From JALORV01 sp963703945 (GTDB lineage: Bacteria > Pseudomonadota > Gammaproteobacteria > Burkholderiales > Burkholderiaceae_F): DNA of 64,000 nucleotides. The DNA lies in the NCBI GenBank assembly GCA_963703945.1, contig CAVPGM010000028.1:1-64000 (forward strand), written 5' to 3'. This document shows, one piece after another, positions 9,390 to 18,527 of this stretch. Within the stretch, counting starts at the first letter, position 1. Every line of letters starts with the position of its first letter. The position numbers and the translations under genes are program-made. The notes under the pieces are model-generated. The model made no database searches. It saw only the letters and a list, made by a program, of their open reading frames with translations, and was not told where the DNA came from.

Positions 9390-9635
9390 ATGACGAAACG
9401 CCTCTCAGCACCGCCGCTCGAACTGGACTGGTCACAGTTCGGCCCCGCCGTGGAGCTCGGATCACCTTCCGACCTCTCGGCGGCGATCCTGCGCCGCATG
9501 CGATTCTTTAGCCACGGAGCAGAGGGAGCGAGCACGGGAGGAATCGGCGAATCCGGCTTGCCTGAGCCGATCGTCGAAGAGGTGAGTCTCGCTGAGTGGG
9601 ATGCGATCCGAGCGAAAGGTAGTGCGTCCACGTAA
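9390..9635 (+). CDS. Small hypothetical protein
   Basis: 81 residues, beginning MTKRLSAPPLELDWSQFG and ending in a helix with VEEVSLAEWDAIRAKG. The composition is that of a small soluble protein, and the segment around SDLSAAILRRMRFF looks helical. There is no strong Shine-Dalgarno sequence before the ATG and I do not recognise a family, so it could be a chance frame. Confidence 0.35.
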   Translation: MTKRLSAPPLELDWSQFGPAVELGSPSDLSAAILRRMRFFSHGAEGASTGGIGESGLPEPIVEEVSLAEWDAIRAKGSAST

Positions 9636-9740
9636 TATCGCTGGGGCTGCAGCCAGGTTGCGCGCCCCGGTCATACCCCAGTCTGATGCTGCCAGTGTCA
9701 AAGGGAGCATCAAAAGCCGATCACGGTGAGCCGGGTGCTC

Positions 9741-10016
9741 TCAGGCGTGGCGCTCGGTCGGATTTGTCTGCATTGACTTGCGCGATTTGTCCGGCAGAGA
9801 CGCACGGGCGGCCAGCGTGCGCGGTCGCTCTTCACGTTGTCGAATCACCTGGTTGCTCGGGTGCAGAACGTAACGCCCTCCCAGGGTCCGCTTGGCCTCC
9901 TCCAGCCTCTGCTGGTTGCGGAGCGCGAGCTGCTCCTCGGTTTCCACGATGACCCTCTGAACCATCGGCGGGTCCGATCTGGGAAGAAACCAGCGAAGAA
10001 CAGTTGTAGCAGCCAT
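9741..10016 (-). CDS. Small basic hypothetical protein
   Basis: 91 residues. A GAGG ribosome-binding site sits at suitable spacing before the ATG at 10016. The sequence starts MAATTVLRWFLPRSD, has a charged helical centre (ETEEQLALRNQQRLEEAKRT) and a basic tail. No signal peptide or membrane helix. No family recognised; the good start signal and protein-like helix make it more likely real than the neighbouring small frames. Confidence 0.55.
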   Translation of the reverse strand: MAATTVLRWFLPRSDPPMVQRVIVETEEQLALRNQQRLEEAKRTLGGRYVLHPSNQVIRQREERPRTLAARASLPDKSRKSMQTNPTERHA

Positions 10017-10178
10017 GATGACCTCACATCTCGCTCATCTGGGGCCCACGGTCGAACCGCGCGGACCTGTTTCAGAATAGCGGCCTGCTCGCGCACTGGC
10101 GATGGCAACTCTTGGGGGCCATCTGATCTCGTGGCCCCTCATCCGCGGGATGGACACCCGAGGTCGCAGCGGAGGAAA

Positions 10179-10230
10179 CGTCTGCTAACGGCGAACTGGT
10201 GGCGGTGCTCAATGGCAGGTTCTGGCCGCA
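10179..10230 (+). repeat. Dispersed ~54-bp intergenic element, copy C
   Basis: Starts CGTCTGCTAACGGCGAA and ends AGGTTCTGGCCGCA (52 bp, two shorter than A and B). It shares GGTTCTGGCCGCA with copy B. It ends exactly 5 bp before the TAG of the minus-strand DUF1028 gene. Confidence 0.55.
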
Positions 10231-10235
10231 CGCGC

Positions 10236-11297
10236 CTATTTGGAAGCGACCGCGACAATCTTCGCCAAGAGTTGAGCGTCGTCGGGCAGAAGTCCTGCCT
10301 TCGGCAGCCGCGTCGTTAGCGTGACCCAGTTCCTGTCCGCAGCGAAGACACGGCTGAAGAATGGCAGCGCATCGTCCACTCGTCCCATGTTGACCAATGC
10401 AACGGCATGCCAGTAGACCATCTCGGTATTGTCGGGAACCAGATTCGAAGCGGCCGAATACTCTCGGAACGCCGCGTCTTTGTCCTTCAGCTCCATCGCG
10501 AGATCGCCGGCATTCATATGGTTGTAGGCGCGCTGCAGTGTGACAAGTCGGCGCAGCTCCTTTAGCGGCTCGTTGCTGTCGTCGACTCGCAGATCGAAGA
10601 CTCGGTCCACCCAGGGCCGGCCGGAAGACTTCGCCTTCACGACAATTAAGGCGGCCGACTGCCTGCCGCGGATGTCGCCTCCTACGGCCTGGGCGGCGTC
10701 AAGCGCCGCGTTCATCCTGTCGGCGAGATCGCCGGCAGTCGTCTCGAAGGCGCGCGCCATCGCGGCCCACACCTTGTCGTTAAGCATCATGTTGGCCTGG
10801 ACCGAATAGCCCTTGCCGACGAGTTGCCCCGCCTCCGCAATGTTCTTGCTCCCGGTATGGGCCGCAACGCGACCCTCTGCGTCGATCATGGCGACCTGGC
10901 GCACCTCCGGCGACTCGTCAGCCGCCAGCAGCGCCTTCAGAACTTCGGGCGCCGGCTTCCCGGCCCGCATCAGTTCGAGTCCCAGCTTGCCGTAGTTCGG
11001 GTCGACGAAGGACTGCGTCGCGACGGCCCCTACCCCGGCTTCCACCCAGGGCACAACGGCACCGACCGCGAACCAGTGCGACTGAACCGCAACTCCGAGC
11101 TCGCCGGTAACCGGGTCGCGGGCGACGATGGAAAAAGTGTGAACGGGCCGCGTAGATGCAGGCTCTTTCTCCAATGCATGTGCGGACGGTGCGCCACCTG
11201 AAGTGGAATCGAGTCTGTCATCAGCCGCGTCGGCCGCCGGTATTGCCACTACGCGCGGCACCAACAGAGATGGCAATAGGCTTGAACGTTGCTGCAT
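10236..11297 (-). CDS. DUF1028 family protein with C-terminal helical extension
   Basis: 353 residues. After a hydrophobic, probably cleaved N-terminus (ending near AADAADDR) comes the DUF1028 core: THTFSIVARDP-like start (VHTFSIVARDPVTGELGVAV), GAVVPWVEAGVGAVATQS, and GNMM-like ANMMLNDKVW. DUF1028 belongs to the Ntn-hydrolase-like fold and its enzymatic role is not settled. The last ~100 residues (RAYNHMNAGDLAMELKDKDA...; MVYWHAVALVNMGRVDDALPFF) look like two TPR units, an arrangement seen in other DUF1028 proteins. Stands alone. Confidence 0.85.
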   Translation of the reverse strand: MQQRSSLLPSLLVPRVVAIPAADAADDRLDSTSGGAPSAHALEKEPASTRPVHTFSIVARDPVTGELGVAVQSHWFAVGAVVPWVEAGVGAVATQSFVDPNYGKLGLELMRAGKPAPEVLKALLAADESPEVRQVAMIDAEGRVAAHTGSKNIAEAGQLVGKGYSVQANMMLNDKVWAAMARAFETTAGDLADRMNAALDAAQAVGGDIRGRQSAALIVVKAKSSGRPWVDRVFDLRVDDSNEPLKELRRLVTLQRAYNHMNAGDLAMELKDKDAAFREYSAASNLVPDNTEMVYWHAVALVNMGRVDDALPFFSRVFAADRNWVTLTTRLPKAGLLPDDAQLLAKIVAVASK

Positions 11298-11523
11298 CCG
11301 GGCGCTCCGGAGATGCGAAGTGAAGCGATTCTGGCGGCAAGGCGTGATCGCGGCAATAGGCCGACTAGCGCCTACTTGAACTGCTAGCGATCCAATCGCG
11401 CAGTAGCATCTTGCTCGACGCCCTCATGATTCGCGCGGCGGTCTCGGAATCGATCGCAGCGCGAATCGGCTACTTCGACGATTGGACAAAAACGGTCGCT
11501 GAAGAAATCTGGGAATGTCTGCT

Positions 11524-11922
11524 TCAGAGAAAATCTCGTCCTGTCGCTAAAGGTCCGCTCGTGGCAATCTCAACAACACCCTTCTTGTTCTGAAACGTTG
11601 TCTCGAACTGCACGACAACATACTTCCCATCAGGGACACCGGGCAAAGACGTGCGGTACTCGGCGGACTTCACACGACGCGACACGAGTCCCCCTAGCGG
11701 CGTCCGGACCGAGGTGAGCGCCTCTTCCCACTTTCCGCGACCCATCGCGCCCTGAAACAACGCGGCCGCCGCGTCCCAACTCTCGCCGTACTTGCCCTGA
11801 TCCACAAGAATCAGCCAGGACTTGGCACGCTCGGTGGCGATCTCCTCAGGCTTATCGACCGCGGATGCAGCGGAACTAATTGACAGAGTCAACAGCAGGC
11901 CGACAACGCTTCGTACGTTCAT
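11524..11922 (-). CDS. Exported DUF4019 protein
   Basis: 132 residues from ATG 11922, chosen because AGGAG precedes it by 4-5 nt and a signal peptide follows at once (MNVRSVVGLLLTLSISSAASAV). The mature part matches DUF4019: AKSWLILVDQGKYGESWDAAA, then GGLVSRRVKSAEYRTSLPG and VVQFETTFQNKKGVVE. DUF4019 proteins are small periplasmic proteins of unknown role that resemble the cystatin/NTF2-like fold. The frame is open much further upstream, but that extension has no protein-like features. Confidence 0.82.
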   Translation of the reverse strand: MNVRSVVGLLLTLSISSAASAVDKPEEIATERAKSWLILVDQGKYGESWDAAAALFQGAMGRGKWEEALTSVRTPLGGLVSRRVKSAEYRTSLPGVPDGKYVVVQFETTFQNKKGVVEIATSGPLATGRDFL

Positions 11923-12043
11923 GACGCTCCTCTCTCTTGTCGCACAGCGCGAGCCACGTCCGCATTTGGGCAGCATTGACGCATCCAGCAAGAAGCCCGC
12001 ATCTGGCCCGAGTCCCGCCTCGCCGCGGCGGTCTTGCTCGCCG

Positions 12044-15000
12044 TCAGCTCCGCGGCGGCAGCGGACCGCGCGCGAGGCTTGGCCGCGGGCCGAAGGGCGG
12101 CGACTGCGGCCGCGCCTTCTCGGCCAGCTCGAGCGCGATCGCCAGTGCCCGCTCGAGTTGGGCATCGCGACCGGCGGCGGCGTCTTGAGGCGCGTTGTCG
12201 ACTTCGACATCCGGATCGGTGCCGTAATTCTCGACCTGCCAGCCGACATCCTCGAACCAGAACGAGAACTCCGGCTGCGTCGTCTCGGTGCCGTCGACGA
12301 GCTTGTGGCGCGGCCATATCCCGATTACACCGCCCCAGGTGCGCTTGCCCACCAGCGGACCGAGCTTCATCAGCTTGAAGCAGTGCGAGAAGATGTCGCC
12401 GTCAGAGCCTGCGTGCTCATTGGTCAGCGCGACCAGCGGCCCCGCCGGTGACTCCGTCGGGTACGGGGTTGGCGGGCCCCAACGCTGCAGGTCATAGCCT
12501 ATGCGCCGGCGCGCGATCTTCTCCAGCAGCAGCTGCGACACATGGCCGCCGCGGTTGAAGCGCACGTCGATAATCAGTGCCGCGCGGTCGCACTCCGCCG
12601 CAAAGTAGCGGTGGAACTCGGCGAAGCCTGCCGACTGCATGTCAGGCAGGTGAAAGTAGCCAACGCGCCCGCCCGAACTCTCGTGCACCCAGCGCCGGTT
12701 GCGCTCGACCCACTCGCGGTAGCGTGCCGGCACTTCGTCGGCCAGGAGCTTGACGAGCACGGCGCGCGTCGTGCCATCCGCGGCCGCCAGCGTCAGCTCG
12801 GCCTTCATGCTGGCCTGGTGGACCAAGAGCGCCTGTGGCGGCTTGTCACGCGAGACTGACTGGCCATTGACAGCGACGATTCGTTCGCCGATCCGCGCGG
12901 CGACCCCGACCGCGTTCAGCGGTGAGTCGGCGCCGGTCTCCCACGGATCGCCGTTCACGATTGCGCGGATTTCGTAGCCCGCTCCATCGGCAGATGGTGC
13001 CAGCTCGGCGCAGAGCTGGCCGAGCGCCACCGCTGGCGGCTTGCGGTGGTCGCCGCCCATCTCGTACGCATGCGACGTGCCCAGTTCGCCGTGCAGCTCC
13101 CAGATCAGGTCCGACAACTCGGCGCGCGTGGACACGAGGTCGAGCAGCGGCAGGTAACGGCGGTACATTGCCTCCCAGTCAACGCCGGACATGTCGGGCA
13201 CCCAGAACTGGTCGCGCTGCAGTCGCCATACCTCGCGCAGCATCTGCCGCCACTCGCTGCGCGGGTCGACCGAAACACGGACGCGCGCCAGGTCGATCCA
13301 GCCGCTGGCGCGAGAAGGCGTGTTGTCGGAACCGTCCTTGGACGGCTCCGTCTTGCAGGTCGGATCGAGAGCGCGCAGCCGTTTTTCGTCGCGCACGATC
13401 AGTGTGCCGCCGTCGGCCGACAGCACGAAGTCGTCAGCGCGCTCGGTGAGCGTCTCGGTCTTCTGTGCGGCGAAATCGAACAACTCAAGTCGGCCCGGCG
13501 ACTCACGGTGTCCGCCCCGGCCGTGCGCGCCGGGAATCGGAAACACCGTCCACAGCGCCTTGCCGCGCACGCCGGCGATCTGCCCGTAGCGTCCCTCTGG
13601 AACAGGAAACTGTGCGACGCGCGCCTCGATGCCTTCGACATCGATCTGCACGGGCTTGCGCTCCTCCTTTCGAGCGTCGGCAGCCTTCGCGGCCTCTCTG
13701 GCCTCGACATGCTCAGCACGCATGCTCTTCGGCTCGGGCTCGAACGGTGGCCGAGCGTCCGCCTGCAGCGCGATCAGGTACGGCCGGGCCGCGCGCGGAA
13801 AGCTCAGCTCGAACTGCACGTTGTCGTAAACCGGATCGAACGTACGCACCGACAGGAAGTACAGGTACTTGCCCTCGGGATCGAACGCCGGCGACCAGTC
13901 GCGAAACTCCGGGCGCGTAACCAGCACGGACACGCGTGCGGTGGTGCCGTACAGCTTGATTGCGCAGTGTCGCAGCCCGACCCAGAACGGATACGCGAGC
14001 CAAAGGCCATCTGGCGACCAGGCGACGTCGTCACTGCGCCCGGCGTCGCTGCGGTCCGCCAGCCATGTCTCGCCAGTGGTGACATCGCCGATCCAGACCT
14101 CGTTGCGGTGGTTGGTCAGCGCAATGCGCGTGCCCACCGGAGCTGCGCGCAGCGCAATCACGCGGCCGATGTCCCAGTCCAGCGTGCGCTCGCCCGCCTC
14201 GTCGAACACTACGACGCGCTCTTCGCCGGTCGCGTCGCTGACCGCCACGCGCGTCTTGCCGTCGGCCAGCCACTGACCTAGGCGCAATCGTGCGACCTCG
14301 GCGCTTCCGTGCTGCAGCACCGCGCCCTCCCACAGCGCGAAGGTGAAGAGCTTGCCGCGCGCGTCGATCGCCAGGCTGTGGCCGGCCGGGTGCACCTGGT
14401 AGCCGCCTAGATGCTCGGCCGCCGTCACGAAGCGACGCGCCGCCTGGGTGCGGTGCGCCGATACCCGGATGTCGACGGCGCGCGTTGCGTCCGCAGCGGG
14501 GTCGAACTGCCAGATCCGGGCGCCGCACTGGTAGACGATATTCCGGCCATCGGACGACGCGAAGCGCGCGTAGTAATCGTCGTGATCGGTGTGCCGCTTC
14601 AGATCTGCGCCATCGGGGCGGCACGAGTACAGAGTTGCCGACGCCCTCGAAATCGGACAGAAAGTACACGCGGTCGCCAACCCACATCGGCGAGGTGACG
14701 TTGCCCTTCAGTTCCGACATGCGGCGGAACTGGCCCGACCCGGTGGCGTCGATCCACAGGTGGCCGGCAGTGCCACCGCGGTAGCGCTTCCAGCGCGCGG
14801 GGTCCGCGGTGTTGCGGCCGATCACTTTTGCCTGGCCGGGTCCGAACGACAGATGGTTCACCTGCCCGAGCGGCAACAGTTCGGGTAGCCCGCCGGCGGG
14901 CGCGAGCGCATAGGCGCGAAAGTAGCGGAAGAACGGCTGGCCCTGCGTGGTGACAAACACGATGCGTCCGTCCGGCGCAAATCCGGCCACGCTCAGGAAG

Positions 15001-15263
15001 TTCGCGCCGAGCCATGTCATGCGCCGTGCGGGACCACCGTCGGCAGACATCAGGTGAACCTCGGGGTGCTGTTCGTCGCGGCCCACGTACGCCAGCCAGC
15101 GGCCGTCGGGCGACAGCGCGGGCGTGCCTGGTTCGCCGAGTCCGGCGGTCAGTCGGCGCGCGACGCCGCCGGCGGCGTCGACTTGCCAAAGATCATCGTC
15201 GCAGACGAAGACAATTGTGTCGCCGCGGATCGCCGGCTGGCGCAGGTATCCGAGTTCGTTCAT
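12044..15263 (-). CDS. Tricorn-type serine protease (S41 family), one frameshift
   Basis: About 1070 residues from ATG 15263 (MNELGYLRQPAIRGD). The N-terminal two-thirds is a beta-propeller (repeated LSPDGRWLAY-type blades, PAWSPDG-like elements), followed by a helical bundle (LREVWRLQRDQFWVPDMSGV), a PDZ domain with VGVAARIGERIVAVNGQ, and the S41 catalytic domain with VRFNRGGHVSQLL and the nucleophile segment NEHAGSDGD. This is the tricorn core protease layout, which trims peptides released by upstream proteases in the cytoplasm. The propeller frame shifts once near 14,630; both sides are clearly one protein. No signal peptide. Confidence 0.87.
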
Positions 15264-15578
15264 GGTCTGGGAGGTTCGAGCGCGAGCGGCGATGCTGACC
15301 GCGCGCGACCTTCAGGGGTTCTTGTCGGTCTCGGCATCGTACCCGTCCGGACTCACGGGAAGTAAGGACCCCCATGGTCCCTTCGACGCGTGACCGAAAC
15401 GGCCGGAAAGTTAATCTCGCGGTCAGTAATTCGTGAGCAGCGCCGGCGGGTCCGCTACCGGGTCGGTTGGGCGGTGCTGGTCAATGTCCGGAATTGGCGC
15501 TCTCTGCCGGGACGCCGACAGTCGAGCGTTGCCGTCGTTCAACCACGCATCGCTCAAAGTTGTTCCCCACTTCTGACC
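15264..15578. other. Intergenic gap with 54-bp element
   Basis: 315 bp between the tricorn start and the 3' end of the hydrolase gene. Contains element copy E. No gene seen. Confidence 0.4.
15449..15502 (+). repeat. Dispersed ~54-bp intergenic element, copy E
   Basis: Starts GGTCCGCTACCGGGTC and ends GGAATTGGCGCTC. Shares the inner GGCGGTGCT..CAATG with copy C. Confidence 0.42.
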
Positions 15579-16304
15579 CTAATGCGGGAGGGATTCTGCT
15601 TCCGCCTCTTGTAGCCAATTTTTCAGGACTCGATTCACGACTTCTGGGTGCTCAATTGTTGAGAGGTGACCGCAGTTTTCGATGATCTCCAGCCGCGCGC
15701 TGGGTACGCGTGCGGCCATTGCTTCATGGTCATTCACCGGCGTAACCGGATCCTCGCGTCCACATACTAGAAGCGTAGGGACACGCATTCGTTCGAGATC
15801 GTCATGCGAATCCGGGCGCGAGAGCATGGCGGTCTGCTGATTGAATTGCCCACGCGCGCCGATGCGGCGCGCCATCGCAGACATCAGGTCGGTTAGCTCG
15901 CTACGCTGAACATGAGCAGGATGCAACCAACGTGCGGGCAACTCGGGAATCAGCGCTTCGATGCCGCCCTCCCTTACCTTGGCAATGTCGGCCAGGCGCC
16001 CCGCGCGCCGCGCAGGATGATCCGCTAAGGCGGTCGTATCCATCAATACCAGACGCTCAAGGCGTTGCAACTGCCGTCGAATGATCTCGAAGGCGAGGTA
16101 ACCGCCAAGCGAGAGCCCGATCAACGTGAAGCGTGCTGGCGTCTTGGCGAGCAACTCCTCCGCCATGCCCCCTAACGAATTATGGTCGCGGAAGGCAAAC
16201 ACAGCGCACTCATAGTCAGCATCGAGCGCGGCGACCTGCGCAGCGTACAGCCGCTCGTCGGTCAAGTGGGCGCAAGCGAAGGCAAGGAACGGCCTTTTAA
16301 GCAT
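15579..16304 (-). CDS. Alpha/beta hydrolase
   Basis: 241 residues from ATG 16304 (MLKRPFLAFA); an upstream TTG is possible but less likely. Typical alpha/beta hydrolase: FTLIGLSLGGYLAFE with nucleophile Ser65, an acidic residue in LLVCGREDPVTP, and a C-terminal histidine in IIENCGHLSTIEHPEVVNR. The short early segment CAHLTDERLY suggests the 3-oxoadipate enol-lactonase/BioH-like branch. Cytoplasmic; substrate unknown. Single-gene unit; element copy F lies 50 bp upstream of its start. Confidence 0.85.
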   Translation of the reverse strand: MLKRPFLAFACAHLTDERLYAAQVAALDADYECAVFAFRDHNSLGGMAEELLAKTPARFTLIGLSLGGYLAFEIIRRQLQRLERLVLMDTTALADHPARRAGRLADIAKVREGGIEALIPELPARWLHPAHVQRSELTDLMSAMARRIGARGQFNQQTAMLSRPDSHDDLERMRVPTLLVCGREDPVTPVNDHEAMAARVPSARLEIIENCGHLSTIEHPEVVNRVLKNWLQEAEAESLPH

Positions 16305-16353
16305 GCAACTACGGTAGCCCGGCGCCAAAATCTTTCATAGCGCCTTTCAACTC

Positions 16354-16407
16354 TGTCCGCTGTTGGGTGAATTTCGAGACTACCTTGAACGACGGGTTGG
16401 CCGACAA
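16354..16407 (+). repeat. Dispersed ~54-bp intergenic element, copy F
   Basis: Starts TGTCCGCTGTTGGGTGA and contains CTTGAACGACGGGTTGGCCGA, aligning with the CTTCAACGGCCGGTTCTGGCC part of copy B. Confidence 0.45.
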
Positions 16408-16425
16408 CGGCGTCGGCCGCTGACA

Positions 16426-16800
16426 TTAGCGGGAAACCCTTGCGCCCTTTGCACGCCGACCGGCCGAACGCATTGTTAGACAGCGGGGAGCAATGGACTT
16501 GGCGAGTGCGAACGTGCGTGGCGGCCAAAGCCCCTCCCATGACACGGAGACGTTCCCCGCGGCGCCGCCGCCATCACGGTAGTGCACGCGGACGCGTGTG
16601 CCATTCGGTGGCCGTGCGCCATGCACCCCGTTGCCGAAGCGGACGACACCACTTGCGGCGTCGAGCACATAGACCAAGCTATCCGATGCCGCTGCCCGGA
16701 GCGTCTCAACATTGGGGAGTCTGCGCCACCGCCGCCCCCCGACCGTCACTGTGACACGCAAGTCACGCTCAGTCAGGACAGTCAGAGGCCACGCGGACAT
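16426..16800 (-). CDS. Small protein resembling a phage-baseplate/cassette-type domain
   Basis: Up to 124 residues from ATG 16800, preceded by GGGAG at good spacing. The core SLVYVLDAASGVVRFGNGVHG, then PPNGTRVRVHYRDGGGAAGN, matches a motif (FGDGxxGxxPPxG...YRxGxGxxGN) common in phage baseplate-like and small orphan proteins. The last ~25 residues are unlike the rest and read through a sequence resembling an integron attC core (16466-16481). A stop in the next frame within that site would give a cassette-like end, so the true C-terminus may be near residue 105. Function unknown. Confidence 0.6.
   Translation of the reverse strand: MSAWPLTVLTERDLRVTVTVGGRRWRRLPNVETLRAAASDSLVYVLDAASGVVRFGNGVHGARPPNGTRVRVHYRDGGGAAGNVSVSWEGLWPPRTFALAKSIAPRCLTMRSAGRRAKGARVSR
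16466..16481 (-). repeat. attC-like core (GTCTAACAATGCGTTC)
   Basis: Read on the minus strand, these 16 bases match the classic 5' end of integron attC sites (RYYYAAC core followed by AATGCGTTC), directly at the 3' end of a small orphan gene. I could not find the complementary GTTRRRY end or a clear folded attC within 150 bp, so it may be a decayed or chance site. Confidence 0.3.
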
Positions 16801-17092
16801 CAGTTTCTCCCGATTCAGGTGGGTTCACGACGTAACTGAAGCACGCTGATTCCTCAGAAAGAAGCCTGCTCCTTGGCGATTCTCCGCCGCGACCCACGAA
16901 GGCCGCAAACGGCCGACCTGCGCTTTCCGGATCCAGGACGCAGTGTCTGGCTGGCAAGACATCAGAACAGGACCACTTCTTGTCGCCGAGGCATACGTCT
17001 CATGAATACCTGATTCGGTTGGAATTCATTGGCCCGCGCAGCGCAGCGCGCCCAGACTTCCCGCTGCACTCATCGGGAAAATCGCCGCGCTC

Positions 17093-17449
17093 ATGAAAAA
17101 GACCACCTCGATTGCCCCCTCCAATGCGCCGCAACTCACGCAAGGGCGGCTGCGCAAGCAAGCTTGCAAGATCTTCGGCGTCGGCACAACCGTGCAGCTG
17201 TTCGGTAGCGGCGGGCGGGTATTGACCAGCGACGGCCGTCGGCTCGAGTTCGCGAACATGAAGGAGTGGGCGCGCCTAATCGAGCGCGAACGGCCCGCGT
17301 CCAAAGCGCCCCCGACTCATACGTCGCGGCGGCCCGTCAAGCGCGGGCCGCAGCACAAGCAGGAGCCGGACGCCTTAACAACGCAAGCCACTACCGATGA
17401 GGGCACGCCGAAGAAGCGAGCGTTGCGCTTCATTTGGGAGATGCTCTGA
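17093..17449 (+). CDS. Small basic hypothetical protein
   Basis: 118 residues, ATG at 17093. The N-terminal half (QLTQGRLRKQACKIFGVGTT, VQLFGSGGRVLTSDGRRLEF) looks like a small beta-rich fold with glycine turns; the rest is a basic, Pro/Thr-rich linker (HTSRRPVKRGPQHKQEPD) and a final helix (KKRALRFIWEML). No signal peptide. I do not recognise the family. It sits alone among repeat-bearing gaps, as expected for an accessory or cassette-borne gene. Confidence 0.55.
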   Translation: MKKTTSIAPSNAPQLTQGRLRKQACKIFGVGTTVQLFGSGGRVLTSDGRRLEFANMKEWARLIERERPASKAPPTHTSRRPVKRGPQHKQEPDALTTQATTDEGTPKKRALRFIWEML

Positions 17450-17846
17450 ACGGGAGATTGATTGATATCTGCCAGGACCCGGCACCGACGCTGCAAGCGA
17501 ATGCGCTGCGAGATTTGCGTGGCGCCCGGATTGAAGCGGACAGGGAATACGCAGTTTCAAGGGGCCACAGGTCCGCTATCCAGCGGTCGGAATCCGTCCG
17601 CTTCTGGCGATTCAGTTCCCAACGCGAAGCGGCCGGTCTTAACCGAGATAGGCCTCGTTTCAGTGACGGGCCGTCCCGAAGCGCCCACCGCACGATCCTC
17701 GGGTTAGGCGGCCTAACAAACCGTCACGTGCCCTCTGTGGTCGGCCGTCGCACATCCTGAGAGAGCTTGCGGCAGTCGAAGTATCGAATCGCGCCCGCTT
17801 CAAGGGCGGAATAGACCGCAAGTGTGCGACTTGCCGGCCATGGTGT
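17450..17846. other. Intergenic gap with relic repeats and paired attC-like cores
   Basis: 397 bp without a convincing gene. Contains two GTCCGCT boxes (17570 and 17606 area) belonging to the 54-bp element family, then the back-to-back motifs GTTAGGC and GCCTAAC at 17703-17717. Confidence 0.4.
17703..17717. repeat. Abutting GTTAGGC / GCCTAAC core-like motifs
   Basis: GTTAGGC (17703-17709), one base, then GCCTAAC (17711-17717) followed by AAA. These are the 3' and 5' consensus cores of integron attC sites placed back to back; it is also simply a near-palindrome. Confidence 0.3.
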
Positions 17847-18077
17847 TCACTCCGAGACTGCGACGGTGCGTCGCCCGCTGCGCCACTGAGTGACATACGG
17901 CAGCACGAACAAGTACAGACCGGTCAACAGGAGCAAGCCGAGCGGGAGCAACGGCACGTAGGACACCCAGACGACGGGCTGCTCCTGTGCCAAGGCGACG
18001 AATGTGACGATGACGGCCACCGTGAAAGCGATGGACAGCCAGCGGTGGATCTGTCGAACCCACTTGTTCGCGTTCAA
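17847..18077 (-). CDS. Small two-helix membrane protein
   Basis: 76 residues when started at TTG 18077 (reads MNANKWVRQIHRW), which is preceded by GAGGAG at 6-8 nt; the upstream ATG at 18113 lacks such a site. Two membrane helices (LSIAFTVAVIVTFVALA and YVPLLPLGLLLLTGLYLFVLPYV) with a basic C-terminus. It follows the VOC gene by 44 bp and is probably the last gene of the AraC-VOC operon. Resembles small DUF-type integral membrane proteins; role unknown. Confidence 0.68.
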   Translation of the reverse strand: MNANKWVRQIHRWLSIAFTVAVIVTFVALAQEQPVVWVSYVPLLPLGLLLLTGLYLFVLPYVTQWRSGRRTVAVSE

Positions 18078-18121
18078 TGGTTTCTCCTCTGAAAAATAGC
18101 CCGCAGCGGTCATGCCGGAGC

Positions 18122-18527
18122 TCACCGCGTCTGGATCATCTTCCACCCGTTGCCCGACGGATCGCGGAAGCCGGCGTCCACGGTGCCGTAGCGATCGATG
18201 GGCTCTTGCGTGAACTCCACGCCGCGCGCGCGCATCCGGTCGTAGGCAGCGCGGCAGTCGTCGACGACGAGCACGAGCGGCGGCATCGCGCCCTTCGCGA
18301 CGATCTCGCGCAGCGGTCTGCGCGGTCGCCGCGTCGAGCACCGGCGGCCCCGGCGTGAACAGGCCGAGCTGGAAGGACGGCTGGTCCGGGTGCTGCACCG
18401 TGAGCCAGCGGTAGTCGCCGTTTCGCGCGTCGGTGTGGACGCGGAATCCGAGCTTCTCGACGTAGAACTCGAGCGCTTCGTCCTGATCGCGAACGTACAG
18501 ACCGACTACATCGACACCTTGGCTCAT
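18122..18527 (-). CDS. VOC (glyoxalase/bleomycin-resistance) family protein, frameshifted
   Basis: About 135 residues. The first half reads MSQGVDVVGLYVRDQDEALEFYVEKLGF with the typical glyoxalase start (VYVRDQDxALxFYxxxLGF), then RWLTVQHPDQPSFQLGLF. After one single-base shift near 18,315 the protein continues PLREIVAKGAMPPLVLVVDD, RMRARGVEFTQEP and FRDPSGNGWKMIQ, the standard second beta-alpha-beta-beta-beta unit. Its ATG overlaps the stop of the upstream AraC gene (ATGA), so they are co-translated. Likely a small metal-binding dioxygenase, isomerase or antibiotic-binding protein. Confidence 0.8.

Noticed and set aside
13046..14281. 411-codon open frame antisense to the tricorn protease gene
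   Set aside because: High GC leaves long antisense frames open; the minus-strand product has clear propeller and S41 motifs, whereas this one is Arg/His-rich with no domain.
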